From: Algoriphagus sp. NG3
GTDB lineage: Bacteria > Bacteroidota > Bacteroidia > Cytophagales > Cyclobacteriaceae
Reading direction: 5' to 3'
Assembly: GCF_034119865.1 (NCBI RefSeq)
Contig: NZ_CP139421.1
Coordinates: 2,542,001 to 2,606,000, forward strand
Length of the DNA stretch: 64,000 nt
Shown piece by piece: positions 35,401-44,237 of this stretch (its first letter is position 1; every line of letters starts with the position of its first letter). The notes under the pieces were generated by a model. That model was not told where the DNA came from. It did no database searches and saw only the letters and a program-made list of their open reading frames with translations. Position numbers and translations under genes: made by a program.

Positions 35401-37496
35401 ATTTTTCAATATCTCCGCGTATACTTTCGCATCTCGGAGAGGATCTTATAAAAAATGAAAGCATTGCATTGTTTGAGCTGATAAAAAACTCATATGATGC
35501 TTGTTCAAAATATTGTATTGTTGATTTCCATTTTCAAAATGGGAAGCTGATTAAACTTACGATTGAGGATGATGGATTTGGAATGAGTAAAGAGATCATT
35601 GAAACAGCATGGCTAGTTATTGGGACAGATAATAAGCACAAAAAAATTGAACGTAATGAGTGTGGAAGAATTCCTCTAGGTGAAAAAGGGATAGGAAGAT
35701 TAAGCATTCATAAATTAGGAAATAGCATTAAATTAATTTCTAAAACGGCTGCAGACAAAGAAATTGAACTATCTATAGACTGGAATAACCTCTATACCGC
35801 TAAAGAAATTAATGATTTCTACATCAATTTAATTGTTAATGATAACCCTACAACATTTATAAAATCAACAGGGACAAAAATAATAATTGAAGATTTAAGG
35901 TCACATTGGGATAGAAGACAACTTCGTGAAGTTTATAGAAATATCACCTCTCTGAATAGCCCATTTTCTGACGGAAATGATTCATTTCATGTTTTGGTTG
36001 AAAGTAACACCAAAGTTTTTGAAGGGTTGCCAAATTTCGAAGATATAAAAAACAATGCTTTATATTTTGGGAGTTGCAAAATGAGAGGAGGGGAAATAGT
36101 AGAATTTAAATATGAATTTAAGCCTTGGAGTAATCTTGACAAAGTCGATTCTGGAAGAATTATCAAACTAGAAGATTTACGCACAGAAGATAAAATTATT
36201 AAGAAATGGAATTCGGAAATCAGAAAATTTGAAGACATTGACCTAAATGAAAGTAAAGTAGGCACAATAGAATTTGACATTATAATTTTCGATACTGATG
36301 CACAAATTTTTAGCTACATTAATACTGAAAAATCTGCCTTAAAAACTTACTTAAGAGAAAATGGAGGCGTAAGAGTGTATAGGGATGGGGTGAGAGTTTA
36401 CAATTATGGTGAAAGGGACAATGATTGGCTAGGTATTGACTTAAAAAGAGTCCATAGAGTAGGCGGAAATGTTAGTAATAATATAGTTATTGGATCAGTA
36501 AAAATCAATAGAGACTCTAGCTCTGGCCTTATCGAAAAAACAAATAGAGAGGGATTTATAGAGAATGAACACTATTTTGACTTTGTTGAAGCTATTAACT
36601 ATGCCCTTTCATTAATTGTAAGAGAGAGAAATATAGATAAAAGTTTATTAACAACTTTATATAAAAAACATCGTTCTGTTGAGCCAGTCCTATCAGACTT
36701 AAATGAAGTAATGAGCCTTGTTGAGAATAAAGTTGATAATAGCGAAGGTGTTAAGGATGAAATTTTGAAATATTTATATCGTGTTAATGATCAATATAAG
36801 GAAGTCAAGGAGGTACTTATAAAAAGTGCAAATGCAGGTCTCAATCTTGGAATTGTTATACATGAATTAGATAAATTGATTGCTGAACTTACTGGATGTA
36901 TTGAAAGAAATGATAAAGACAAGGCAATTAGAATTTCTTTATCGCTGGAGAAAATTATTCGGGGGTATTCGGCAATGCTTAAAAAATCAGATATTCAACT
37001 ACAACCTTTAAGTGAAATCATTTCAATTGCTTTAGATAATTATGAATTTAGATTTTTAGATCACTCAGTAAATATTATTTCCAATTGGAAAGACTCAGAC
37101 CTTAAAGCTTATTTGGCAAAAGCAGAATCAATTTCAGTTCTTACAAATTTACTGGATAATGCTATCTTTTGGCTAAGCTATGCTAAGAAATCGAAAAGAT
37201 ATATATCTATCTACATTACCAATGAAATTGAAGGATATAATTCGATTATAGTATCAGATAACGGCCCTGGATTCAGTTTGCCGTTAGACGTGGCTGTAGA
37301 GCCATTTCAAACTGGAAAGCCACATAATATTGGTTCTGGGTTGGGCCTACATGTAGCTAAAGAAATGATGGTAGCGATGAAAGGTAAATTATTATTAATA
37401 TCTGATGAAAATGAGATTGATTTCCCAAAGCCTATTAAGGATAATAATGTCACTAAAGCAATTGTTGCTCTCTGTTTTCCAAAAGAAAAAAAATAA
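35391..37496 (+). CDS. Protein with two GHKL ATPase domains: MORC/HSP90-like plus histidine-kinase-like
   Basis: The 701-residue protein starts with a GHKL ATPase of MORC/HSP90 type: N-box LFELIKNSYDA (27-37), EDDGFGM (59-65), GEKGIGRLS (97-105). A middle region follows (about 200-440). The C-terminal half resembles a histidine kinase: helix with GIVIHELDKLI (candidate phospho-His491) and a HATPase_c domain (LTNLLDNAIFWL near 583, DNGPGF near 623, GSGLGLHVAKEMM near 648). GHKL/MORC-like ATPases in restriction-modification operons are described by Iyer, Abhiman and Aravind; the extra kinase half is notable. It overlaps the methyltransferase by 10 nt and is followed 9 nt later by a receiver-like gene, its likely phospho-partner. 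Confidence 0.88.
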   Translation: MDLNFSISPRILSHLGEDLIKNESIALFELIKNSYDACSKYCIVDFHFQNGKLIKLTIEDDGFGMSKEIIETAWLVIGTDNKHKKIERNECGRIPLGEKGIGRLSIHKLGNSIKLISKTAADKEIELSIDWNNLYTAKEINDFYINLIVNDNPTTFIKSTGTKIIIEDLRSHWDRRQLREVYRNITSLNSPFSDGNDSFHVLVESNTKVFEGLPNFEDIKNNALYFGSCKMRGGEIVEFKYEFKPWSNLDKVDSGRIIKLEDLRTEDKIIKKWNSEIRKFEDIDLNESKVGTIEFDIIIFDTDAQIFSYINTEKSALKTYLRENGGVRVYRDGVRVYNYGERDNDWLGIDLKRVHRVGGNVSNNIVIGSVKINRDSSSGLIEKTNREGFIENEHYFDFVEAINYALSLIVRERNIDKSLLTTLYKKHRSVEPVLSDLNEVMSLVENKVDNSEGVKDEILKYLYRVNDQYKEVKEVLIKSANAGLNLGIVIHELDKLIAELTGCIERNDKDKAIRISLSLEKIIRGYSAMLKKSDIQLQPLSEIISIALDNYEFRFLDHSVNIISNWKDSDLKAYLAKAESISVLTNLLDNAIFWLSYAKKSKRYISIYITNEIEGYNSIIVSDNGPGFSLPLDVAVEPFQTGKPHNIGSGLGLHVAKEMMVAMKGKLLLISDENEIDFPKPIKDNNVTKAIVALCFPKEKK

Positions 37497-37505
37497 TAGA
37501 AAAGT

Positions 37506-38822
37506 ATGTTACATGAGTTTATAACTAGCGCATTAATTATCGATGACTCTGAAAGCGAGACTACGAATCTAATAGATTATCTTGAAGAAAAAGACATATG
37601 GGTTAAACATTACACTCCCAAACTTCTTGATATTTTCACAAAAAATAAAAAACCGTTCAATAATCGAAAATTAATTTTTCTTGATTTATATCTCGAAAAT
37701 AAAAGTTCTTTAGAAGATAATATTTCAAAAATTAGAGGGTACTTTAAAAATATACTTGGCAATGAATTTGGAACATATGGAATTGTTTTATGGACAAAAC
37801 ACATTGAAGAATTCGATGAATTTAAGAAAAGAATATACAAGACAGCAAATAAGTATTCTTCCCCACTTTTTGTAATTCCCTTGGAAAAGAATGGATATTT
37901 AAACAAAGGAAGCTTTGAAGGTATACTTGAAGATTTAGAAGACAAATTACTTAAAGACGTTTCTTCCTCATTTTTTGTAGAATGGAATAAGGCAGTAAAA
38001 AAAGGATCTGACAACACAATAACTACTTTATACAATTTATTTGAATCAAATGAGAAAAAAGATAAAAATTTAGAAGCTATTCTATATTTGCTAGCCTTAA
38101 ATTTTACAGGTATACCAATAAATAGTACATCAAGCTATAATGTTCAAAAAGACTTGGTTAAATCATTAATGGACACACTTCAATTTGAAATATCTAACTC
38201 TTATAAAGAAATAATTAACCTATTTAAAGTTGCAAAAAAACTAGAATTCAACGAAGTAGTTACAGAAAAAAATAAAATATTCTCAAAGCTTAATTCATTA
38301 TTATTACTAGATTTTCAAAATCTTTCTCAAGACTCCCCTATACCTGGAAATATATATGAGATTTCTGACCAAACTTCTCCTCTTTATATAAAGGAAATTA
38401 CTTATAAAAAAAAGACTGAAGATCTAGATACTCATACAACTTTTAAAGATTTAAAAAAACGTAGAGTTTGCATAGAAATTACTCCTCCTTGTGATTTCGC
38501 TCTAAATAAAAAACAATCCCTATCTAGAATTGTAGGAGGAATTCAAATGGATTACGATAAGGATATTTTGAAAGGGAACAATAGTCCTTTTAAAACAGAT
38601 AATTATTACACATTTTTATATCCTATTAATGTAAATGGTTTTACAGAACCTCAAATGATAGTTTTTGATTTTTATAGATTTCAAACAGTAAATGAAAAAG
38701 AATTGAAAGATAATTCAAAGTATAAGATAATAATAAAAGCGAAGGACAAACTTTTTGCAGATGTTCTTCAGAAGTTCTCATCGCATACCGCAAGATTGGG
38801 AATCGCTGCTTTATATCCATAA
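37506..38822 (+). CDS. Response-regulator-like protein with large unknown C-terminal region
   Basis: The 438-residue protein begins with a receiver-like domain: acidic pair Asp13/Asp14 (ALIIDDSESE), phosphoacceptor candidate Asp60 (LIFLDLYLEN), Thr97 (GIVLWTKH). About residues 120-320 are helical and unassigned. The last part has a Cys-containing motif VCIEITPPCDFALNKKQ with SRIVGGIQMDYD, a pattern I associate with proteins next to such ATPases but cannot name. There is no obvious DNA-binding or nuclease motif. Being 9 nt downstream of the double-GHKL gene, it probably receives a phosphate from it and acts as output or switch of the module. Confidence 0.8.
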   Translation: MLHEFITSALIIDDSESETTNLIDYLEEKDIWVKHYTPKLLDIFTKNKKPFNNRKLIFLDLYLENKSSLEDNISKIRGYFKNILGNEFGTYGIVLWTKHIEEFDEFKKRIYKTANKYSSPLFVIPLEKNGYLNKGSFEGILEDLEDKLLKDVSSSFFVEWNKAVKKGSDNTITTLYNLFESNEKKDKNLEAILYLLALNFTGIPINSTSSYNVQKDLVKSLMDTLQFEISNSYKEIINLFKVAKKLEFNEVVTEKNKIFSKLNSLLLLDFQNLSQDSPIPGNIYEISDQTSPLYIKEITYKKKTEDLDTHTTFKDLKKRRVCIEITPPCDFALNKKQSLSRIVGGIQMDYDKDILKGNNSPFKTDNYYTFLYPINVNGFTEPQMIVFDFYRFQTVNEKELKDNSKYKIIIKAKDKLFADVLQKFSSHTARLGIAALYP

Positions 38823-38854
38823 TATTTTACTTATAGATTAAAGGGAAAAATCCA

Positions 38855-38891
38855 TTTAAAACAGCCCTTAAACTGAACTGGCTCTTTCCTA
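38855..38891. repeat. 37-bp direct repeat, copy 1 (end of a lost DUF3883 gene)
   Basis: Nearly identical to 44200-44237 (one substitution, one indel), in the same orientation. In the second copy it is the 3' end and stop codon of a DUF3883 gene fragment read on the minus strand. Here only that end remains. The two copies bracket 5.3 kb of defence-like genes. Confidence 0.85.
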
Positions 38892-38973
38892 TTTATGATG
38901 TTCAAAAGCCCTTATATACTAGACCCTAGTAATATAGTATAAGAAGAAGTCACAATGGTATTTTCTTAATTAG

Positions 38974-39549
38974 TTATTTTATTCTTTTCAGCTTTTCATC
39001 AATTATTTTTATTTCACTCATCACCTGTTGAACTGTAGATTTAAGTGTCACGGGATCCAATGGTTGTTGTACATGGGCCGCCGTATGAGCAATTTCACCT
39101 CTGCTTGTTCCAAAAGAAGTAATTGTGTTTAGCCAAGTTACGTCGATTTCTGAATACTCAAAACCTATTGGGAGTAAAATTGATAAGATATTATCTTCTT
39201 TAATACCATGATTATGTCTTAGAGAATAAATAAATGTCGAAAGTGCATTATTAACTCTTGTCTCGATATTCTGCTCAGTGATTTTAGATTCATGAAAAGA
39301 GACTAAGGAAAGTAAAACATTACTTTTAGTTCTGTGGTTCTTCCACTTATTAAAAGCATCTTTGGCCTTCGATTCAGAAGTTTCTTCAAAATAAGCCTCC
39401 ACTTCAGCATGTACTAAAAGTAAATATGCACGTATGTCATCTTGTTCCTTCTTGGTATAGTTACCTGTTGGGTTTGTAGCGGGCAAATACAATAATTCAA
39501 TAGCCTTGACCCGATTCTCAAGCTTAATATATCTACGAGAATTAGCCAT
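38974..39549 (-). CDS. HEPN-domain protein of the MAE_28990/MAE_18760 type
   Basis: The 191-residue helical protein carries the RNase-type HEPN motif R-x4-H in TSRGEIAHTAAH (about 150-160) after a helix containing ITSFG. The layout and C-terminal helices fit the RiboL-PSP-HEPN group. HEPN proteins with this motif are often toxins that cut RNA. It begins 5 nt after the DUF262 gene, so the two form one operon; in other genomes DUF262 and this HEPN type are also neighbours. A defence or toxin role is likely but not proven. Confidence 0.8.
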   Translation of the reverse strand: MANSRRYIKLENRVKAIELLYLPATNPTGNYTKKEQDDIRAYLLLVHAEVEAYFEETSESKAKDAFNKWKNHRTKSNVLLSLVSFHESKITEQNIETRVNNALSTFIYSLRHNHGIKEDNILSILLPIGFEYSEIDVTWLNTITSFGTSRGEIAHTAAHVQQPLDPVTLKSTVQQVMSEIKIIDEKLKRIK

Positions 39550-39554
39550 GGGAC

Positions 39555-40733
39555 CTATTGATTGAATTTTGGAATATTTATTGTAAACTCAGTGATTTGA
39601 TCAAGTGCATTGCCCCATTCTGAGTATCGTTTATGTGTAGGTTGTAAATTCTTTGTAGATGTTTCAAATGAATTTAGAAACTCGACATCATGGACACATA
39701 ATTCAACAAACCTTTGTCTAATTGTTTCACCATGTTCACGCAAAGCTTCTCGAGTAGATAAGTTTGAAAAATAGTAAACCATTATATCGAATACAGCACG
39801 ATTGAACCTTCCTTGATAAGATCCATCTTTCCATTTTCGAAAAGCATTATCTCCCCATATTTCATAGGTAAAGTCAATGGCATTATTGAGTTCTTGTGCG
39901 TCTGCTTGTATTTGATCTCTATTTACAGACCATGAATTGTTTAAAATTTGAACCGTAGTATCAAAGAATTTTTTAAGATTGCCAGTATAGTCCTCTGCAT
40001 AATATTTAAATGCAAAATATCTAATAACCAATTCTACATCTCGCATTCTATAATCTGGCTTCTTAATGTTTAATATTCTCTTAATTTGCTCACTTTCGAC
40101 GGAAAAATCATCTGTAAAGTCGATAAATTTGCCAGGATGTAAAGCCTGTCTCAACTCTTGAGGTGCTAGTGGTAAGCTGCCAGTATTAAGCCTTAAAAAC
40201 ACATTGTATAAAAACTCTTCATTTGGCCAGTTCTTGATTACAATAGTTCGTATTGACTGGTTTTCTATTGCAGTTGCAAAGTCTTCCAAGTCTGGACTAT
40301 CATCTAGATCAACGAACGATAGATTATTTAAAATAGCTAATGAATCCAAGCTGGAAAGTTTTAATCTTGGGAATTCATTATCATTAACTTGAGAAAAGAA
40401 CTGTCTAATACTTATTAGTCTTTGCTTACCATCAATCACAATATATGTTCCTTTTTTCTCTTTCCTTTCGGCTAAAATGATCTGTGGGATTGGTAACCCT
40501 AATATAAGCGATTCAATAAATCGACTTTTTCTTGGTCCTGTCCAGGCCTCACGTCTCTGAAACTTGGGATCAAGATCAATATTTCCTTTATTCATTTGGT
40601 TAACAATAGTATCTGTTGTCCAGTCCGTTCCCCAAATTACTGCTTGACGGAGGTCTTCAAGTTTAACGACTACATCATCTTCATTTTCTTGACCTGTATT
40701 GTCCATTTCATCGAATATATTCATTTGATTCAT
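39555..40733 (-). CDS. DUF262 (GmrSD N-terminal-like, ParB-fold) protein
   Basis: The 392-residue protein has the DUF262 core in the N-terminal half: DLDPKFQRREAWTGPRKSR, FIESLILGLPIPQIIL, and the nucleotide-binding signature YIVIDGKQRLISIRQFF (about 95-111). The C-terminal part is helical (about 210-390) and has no HNH DUF1524 domain, which would be present in GmrS-D fusions; the nuclease function may instead come from the HEPN partner encoded 5 nt downstream. DUF262 proteins hydrolyse NTPs and sense modified DNA in type IV restriction; here its partner suggests RNA cleavage. Confidence 0.88.
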   Translation of the reverse strand: MNQMNIFDEMDNTGQENEDDVVVKLEDLRQAVIWGTDWTTDTIVNQMNKGNIDLDPKFQRREAWTGPRKSRFIESLILGLPIPQIILAERKEKKGTYIVIDGKQRLISIRQFFSQVNDNEFPRLKLSSLDSLAILNNLSFVDLDDSPDLEDFATAIENQSIRTIVIKNWPNEEFLYNVFLRLNTGSLPLAPQELRQALHPGKFIDFTDDFSVESEQIKRILNIKKPDYRMRDVELVIRYFAFKYYAEDYTGNLKKFFDTTVQILNNSWSVNRDQIQADAQELNNAIDFTYEIWGDNAFRKWKDGSYQGRFNRAVFDIMVYYFSNLSTREALREHGETIRQRFVELCVHDVEFLNSFETSTKNLQPTHKRYSEWGNALDQITEFTINIPKFNQ

Positions 40734-40937
40734 TTTAGTTAGTATGTTTTTTAACCTTGATTAGCTTCAATTTCTGGAGTTGTATGTTTCAATCAAAGTG
40801 AAAGAAATAATAAAGTATGCTTCTGAGGAACTCTCTATATTTGGAGGAATCTACGCTTTATCTTTTAAGTGGCTCAATTTGTAATTCAATCATTTTATAC
40901 AGTTAGACGAAAGAAATGTAAGGAATTTTCAGCTGAT

Positions 40938-41762
40938 TCAATACCATTTAAAGTATTTCAAAGAAGGTGGACTGCTTTTACTTCCTTTTGTTTGGTTACA
41001 ACTCCTACATAACAGTTGTAAATTAGACACATCATTTAGCCCTCCTTCGGCTAGAGACACCATATGGTCATAATGCCGTTCGGCATTGGAATGAAGTAAG
41101 CTTGAAATATCTTTCAAGCAAATAGTACACTTCCCTTTATCCCTAAAGAAAACAGCATCCTTTGCCCATTGTGGTATGCGGGCTCTTTTAAGTGTTCCCT
41201 TAGAAGTGAAAAGCGACCCAATATCAATATCAGAATCCTCATCGAGATACAATTCCAGATTTCCTGCTACTAGATAATTAAAATCACTCATTAACCTCCT
41301 ATTGTTAAAAATAACATAAAAAACCTCATCAGCTATTCGATTAACCACTTCCTCAAAATAGCCAGTGATGAGCAACTCTTCATAATATTCCTCCAAATCG
41401 GAAAATTCGGGATCTGATTTACCATCTAAAAACTCCTCAAAAGACCAATCCAATTCAAACACAGAAAAGGCACTGTCAATGTAAGGACGAAACTTGAAGT
41501 ACGAATTTAACTTACAGCATTTCCAATCATACTCATCATAAGTCGTCATGTCCTCATGAAGAAAATCACCGATCACAGATCTGCAAAAATGATGAAGAGC
41601 ACTTTCTTTCTGATAAGCAAGAAAAACACTACTGCCCATATATTCCCGAAAATTGGATAAAAAGCCAATTGTATCTGCGTCACCAGTCAATATGTTTGAA
41701 ATGATATTTGAATAGTAGTAAGTACTAAAGAAATTGTTCTCGAAAATCTCCGAATTTTTCAT
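40938..41762 (-). CDS. HNH endonuclease with acidic helical N-terminal domain
   Basis: The 274-residue protein has a C-terminal HNH/ββα-metal domain (about 205-265): FFRDKGKCTICLKDI, RHYDHMVSLAEGG, NLQLLCRSCNQTKGSK, with the paired CxxC zinc ligands and the His-Asn-His catalytic set. The first 200 residues are acidic, helix-rich and unrecognised; they could be a sensing domain. Its ATG shares one base with the stop codon of the upstream cyclase-like gene (TGATG), so translation is coupled. This pairing suggests that the nuclease is the effector of a nucleotide signal made by its neighbour, which is inference. Confidence 0.85.
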   Translation of the reverse strand: MKNSEIFENNFFSTYYYSNIISNILTGDADTIGFLSNFREYMGSSVFLAYQKESALHHFCRSVIGDFLHEDMTTYDEYDWKCCKLNSYFKFRPYIDSAFSVFELDWSFEEFLDGKSDPEFSDLEEYYEELLITGYFEEVVNRIADEVFYVIFNNRRLMSDFNYLVAGNLELYLDEDSDIDIGSLFTSKGTLKRARIPQWAKDAVFFRDKGKCTICLKDISSLLHSNAERHYDHMVSLAEGGLNDVSNLQLLCRSCNQTKGSKSSPPSLKYFKWY

Positions 41763-42511
41763 CAGATAGAATTTTTGAAACCCCTTAAAAATTCAATTGT
41801 GTTTTTTAACTTTTCCTCCGTCCTAGGGTCTAAAGGACCTTTGTTATAGTTTTCAAAGTTATCTCTTATTCCTTTGCTCCAATTATTAAACGCTTCATCA
41901 TTTAAACCACCTTTAACAAGAATGAATGCAAATTCCTTTACCTTCCACACCCCATTCTTATAGGGAATGAAATATGGAATACACCATGGTTCTAGAAATG
42001 TTTCAGGATTTTCACCAATACCTTCTAGAAAGCCAATAATTGAATGATCTACAACTGTTCCTGCCCAATTTTGCGATTCTGCTTTTTCGTAAGCTGAGAT
42101 AAGCCCCCTGCCAAATACAGAGTTAATATTATAATTCCTGCCCTTACCATTCAAATATGAGAAGTCAACTGCTTCTAATTCTCCATGTACGATTGCTCCT
42201 CTGGCAGGGAAAAAATAACCATTTGTTCTCCAGTTGAAAATATAAGAAACCTCAAGAATTTCTTTCAAAGAATCGACACTGTCATCTTCTGTCCAGAATA
42301 TGATTGTATCCGAGAAATTGATGCAATTAATATTACTTTCTTCTAAGTCAGCAATTATACCGTGTGGGGCATCAGTTGTTTTTTCTTTGGCAATGGCCTG
42401 CTCAATTTCTCTAAAAATATTTCCCATCCCTCTCTTCTGAGCCAGGATATCATTTTTTTCAATGAATTGCCGAAAGCCGAGGTAGTCAAAATATGCGATG
42501 AATTTCTTCAT
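41762..42511 (-). CDS. Class III nucleotidyl-cyclase-like protein (Pycsar PycC-like candidate)
   Basis: The 249-residue protein reads like a stand-alone class III cyclase homology domain: first metal Asp9 in AYFDYLGFRQF, second Asp68 in INFSDTIIFW, the GxxxG strand RGAIVHGEL (104-112), and the late motif VFGRGLISAYEKAE (132-145). This order (DxLGF - FSD - RG...GE - G.G...AYE) is that of short prokaryotic cyclases including Pycsar uridylate/cytidylate cyclases. The Asn-Arg transition-state pair of purine cyclases is not obvious. No membrane or sensor domain is fused. It is translationally coupled to the HNH nuclease gene. Alternative: a degenerate cyclase fold without activity. Confidence 0.65.
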   Translation of the reverse strand: MKKFIAYFDYLGFRQFIEKNDILAQKRGMGNIFREIEQAIAKEKTTDAPHGIIADLEESNINCINFSDTIIFWTEDDSVDSLKEILEVSYIFNWRTNGYFFPARGAIVHGELEAVDFSYLNGKGRNYNINSVFGRGLISAYEKAESQNWAGTVVDHSIIGFLEGIGENPETFLEPWCIPYFIPYKNGVWKVKEFAFILVKGGLNDEAFNNWSKGIRDNFENYNKGPLDPRTEEKLKNTIEFLRGFKNSI

Positions 42512-42587
42512 AATATTTAAAGTTTAGAAAGCCTAATTGATATTAGAAAAATTAACTAATCAATTCTTATGAGATCATATAAAACCA

Positions 42588-43523
42588 CTACAGGGGTATT
42601 TGCCTCACCAATTTCGAAAACGTATCCCTGAATTTAATAGAATAAGTGACCAGCCAATCCAGTGCCTCATTTACTTTTTGAGGATCTGAAAAGTCAGTTG
42701 GATGTAACAAAACGATTACTTTGTCCCTGTTCATTGGATTTGGATTCCAATCCAATACATGCCCAATTGACGCTTCTATTTCCTCTTTCTTGCTTTCCAA
42801 ATATGGAAGCATTGTATCGGCGATCTTATTGCTTATATATACTCTGACTCCTACGGTATTCACATCTGTATTACATGTGTTTGAGATATGGATGTAGGAT
42901 TTGCCCAAGCTGATATCGAACCAATATTGAGGACGCGGAGTCTGAAGGGAGGGAATCTTCTTGGTTTGGGCTAGTTTATCCTTAAACCTATTCCAAAAGT
43001 CAAATTGAAATTTTCTATTTTCAGATAGCTCATCTGATGATTTTGATCTTGCTGCCTGCCTTACTGCTTGGTTGGGTCTACTGATCACATTAAACCTAAG
43101 TGCCGGATTACTTTGATCAATCTGCCATAGTTCTACTTGCACTCCGAAAATTGAAATTTCGTCAGAGGTATGGTCATTGAGCCAGTCTAGCGCTTTCTTG
43201 TGTTCTTCTGTAAAGTCAGTAGCAATCCATATAATAGTGGAGGCATCCAAGACCGAAGCATAGGTAATTGCTTTTCCGAGATGATCATGATTAGTCTTTT
43301 CAAGCTGGTTCTCAATGATCACATATTTATCTGTCCCGGTATCTTTTGCCAAAATATCAGCTGCATATGGTCCACAACGAACCTCCATATTCTCTACCTC
43401 AAGCTCTAATCCTATAGCTTCATTCAATGCATGGATATTAGTAGCAAGCCAAGGCGTAAAATCCCTTGCTTCGCTTTGCCATTTTATTCGTGCCGCTACA
43501 GTTTTTAGTATTCCTAGTTCCAT
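42588..43523 (-). CDS. DUF4268 protein with PD-(D/E)xK-like N-terminal domain
   Basis: The 311-residue protein has an N-terminal nuclease-like fold with Asp56 (CGPYAADILAKD) and ExQ at 71-73 (VIIENQLEKTNHDHLGKAI), the pattern of DNA-repair/restriction-type PD-(D/E)xK domains, then a C-terminal DUF4268 domain (FWNRFKDKL, ISNKIADTMLPYLESKK). Such proteins are frequent in defence islands but their role is unknown; they may be nuclease relatives lacking activity. It lies 76 nt upstream of the cyclase-like gene on the same strand, so it may belong to the same transcript. Confidence 0.82.
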   Translation of the reverse strand: MELGILKTVAARIKWQSEARDFTPWLATNIHALNEAIGLELEVENMEVRCGPYAADILAKDTGTDKYVIIENQLEKTNHDHLGKAITYASVLDASTIIWIATDFTEEHKKALDWLNDHTSDEISIFGVQVELWQIDQSNPALRFNVISRPNQAVRQAARSKSSDELSENRKFQFDFWNRFKDKLAQTKKIPSLQTPRPQYWFDISLGKSYIHISNTCNTDVNTVGVRVYISNKIADTMLPYLESKKEEIEASIGHVLDWNPNPMNRDKVIVLLHPTDFSDPQKVNEALDWLVTYSIKFRDTFSKLVRQIPL

Positions 43524-43531
43524 ATCTATCC

Positions 43532-44149
43532 CTATTTCATAAAAGTGTTATCGATAAAAAACAGAAGCTCCTGATTCGCTTCCATAAAAGTTCTGTTTAA
43601 AATATTCTTAGCTGTGATATATCCTCCTGTATTTGATTTGGAAGCTACCTTTGCGATTTCCTTGGTGAATTTTTGTTCCTGATTTTCTCTGTAATCATAA
43701 ATATTCACACTGTATCCGGTGAGTGCGTTCCACTTACCTTCCGGAATTATCCCCCATGCAAAACTACCTCCTATGCTTCCTATCCCGACTTTAATATCAG
43801 CTCCAAAAGCAGCGTGAAAGGCAGCGATCCCTACTTTGATTGTAATCCGATTTTTGACTGGGTCTTTAAAATATGAACTGCTCTCCAGCAAATTTACTCT
43901 AGCAGATGGATAAGTTCTCTTAATGAATTCCTGCAAACGGAGTACAGTTTCTTCTGGAGAACATTCTACTTTACTGTTCTTAGTAAGGAGTCTACCATCA
44001 AAAATTACTATATCAATTTCTTGGTTTTCCAGAAAACCAACCCTTGATGTTATCAGCTGGTCCTTAGGACACCAGACATATAGCTTTTGTGAAAACGCCT
44101 CAAAAGAGATTAGAAATAGGACAATAACTAAGTAGTATTTCCTGATCAT
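43532..44149 (-). CDS. Secreted hypothetical protein (205 aa)
   Basis: It has a signal peptide (VIVLFLISFEAFSQ) and a mature part of mixed alpha/beta with YVWCPKDQLITSRVGFLENQ, INIYDYRE-like segments and a conserved-looking SIGGSFAWGI. I do not recognise a domain. It lies 8 nt upstream of the DUF4268 gene on the same strand. A periplasmic protein in a defence-like operon is unusual; it may be an unrelated passenger. Confidence 0.7.
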   Translation of the reverse strand: MIRKYYLVIVLFLISFEAFSQKLYVWCPKDQLITSRVGFLENQEIDIVIFDGRLLTKNSKVECSPEETVLRLQEFIKRTYPSARVNLLESSSYFKDPVKNRITIKVGIAAFHAAFGADIKVGIGSIGGSFAWGIIPEGKWNALTGYSVNIYDYRENQEQKFTKEIAKVASKSNTGGYITAKNILNRTFMEANQELLFFIDNTFMK

Positions 44150-44199
44150 AGTGATTTGATTCTATGCGATTAATTGTTCTTTAAACATTGTGATAGCAC

Positions 44200-44237
44200 T
44201 TTAAAACCAGCCCTTAAACTGAACTGGTTCTTTCCTA
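44200..44237. repeat. 38-bp direct repeat, copy 2
   Basis: Same orientation as 38855-38891 and nearly identical. It is the 3' end of the DUF3883 fragment at 44201-44460 and includes its stop codon. Confidence 0.85.
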
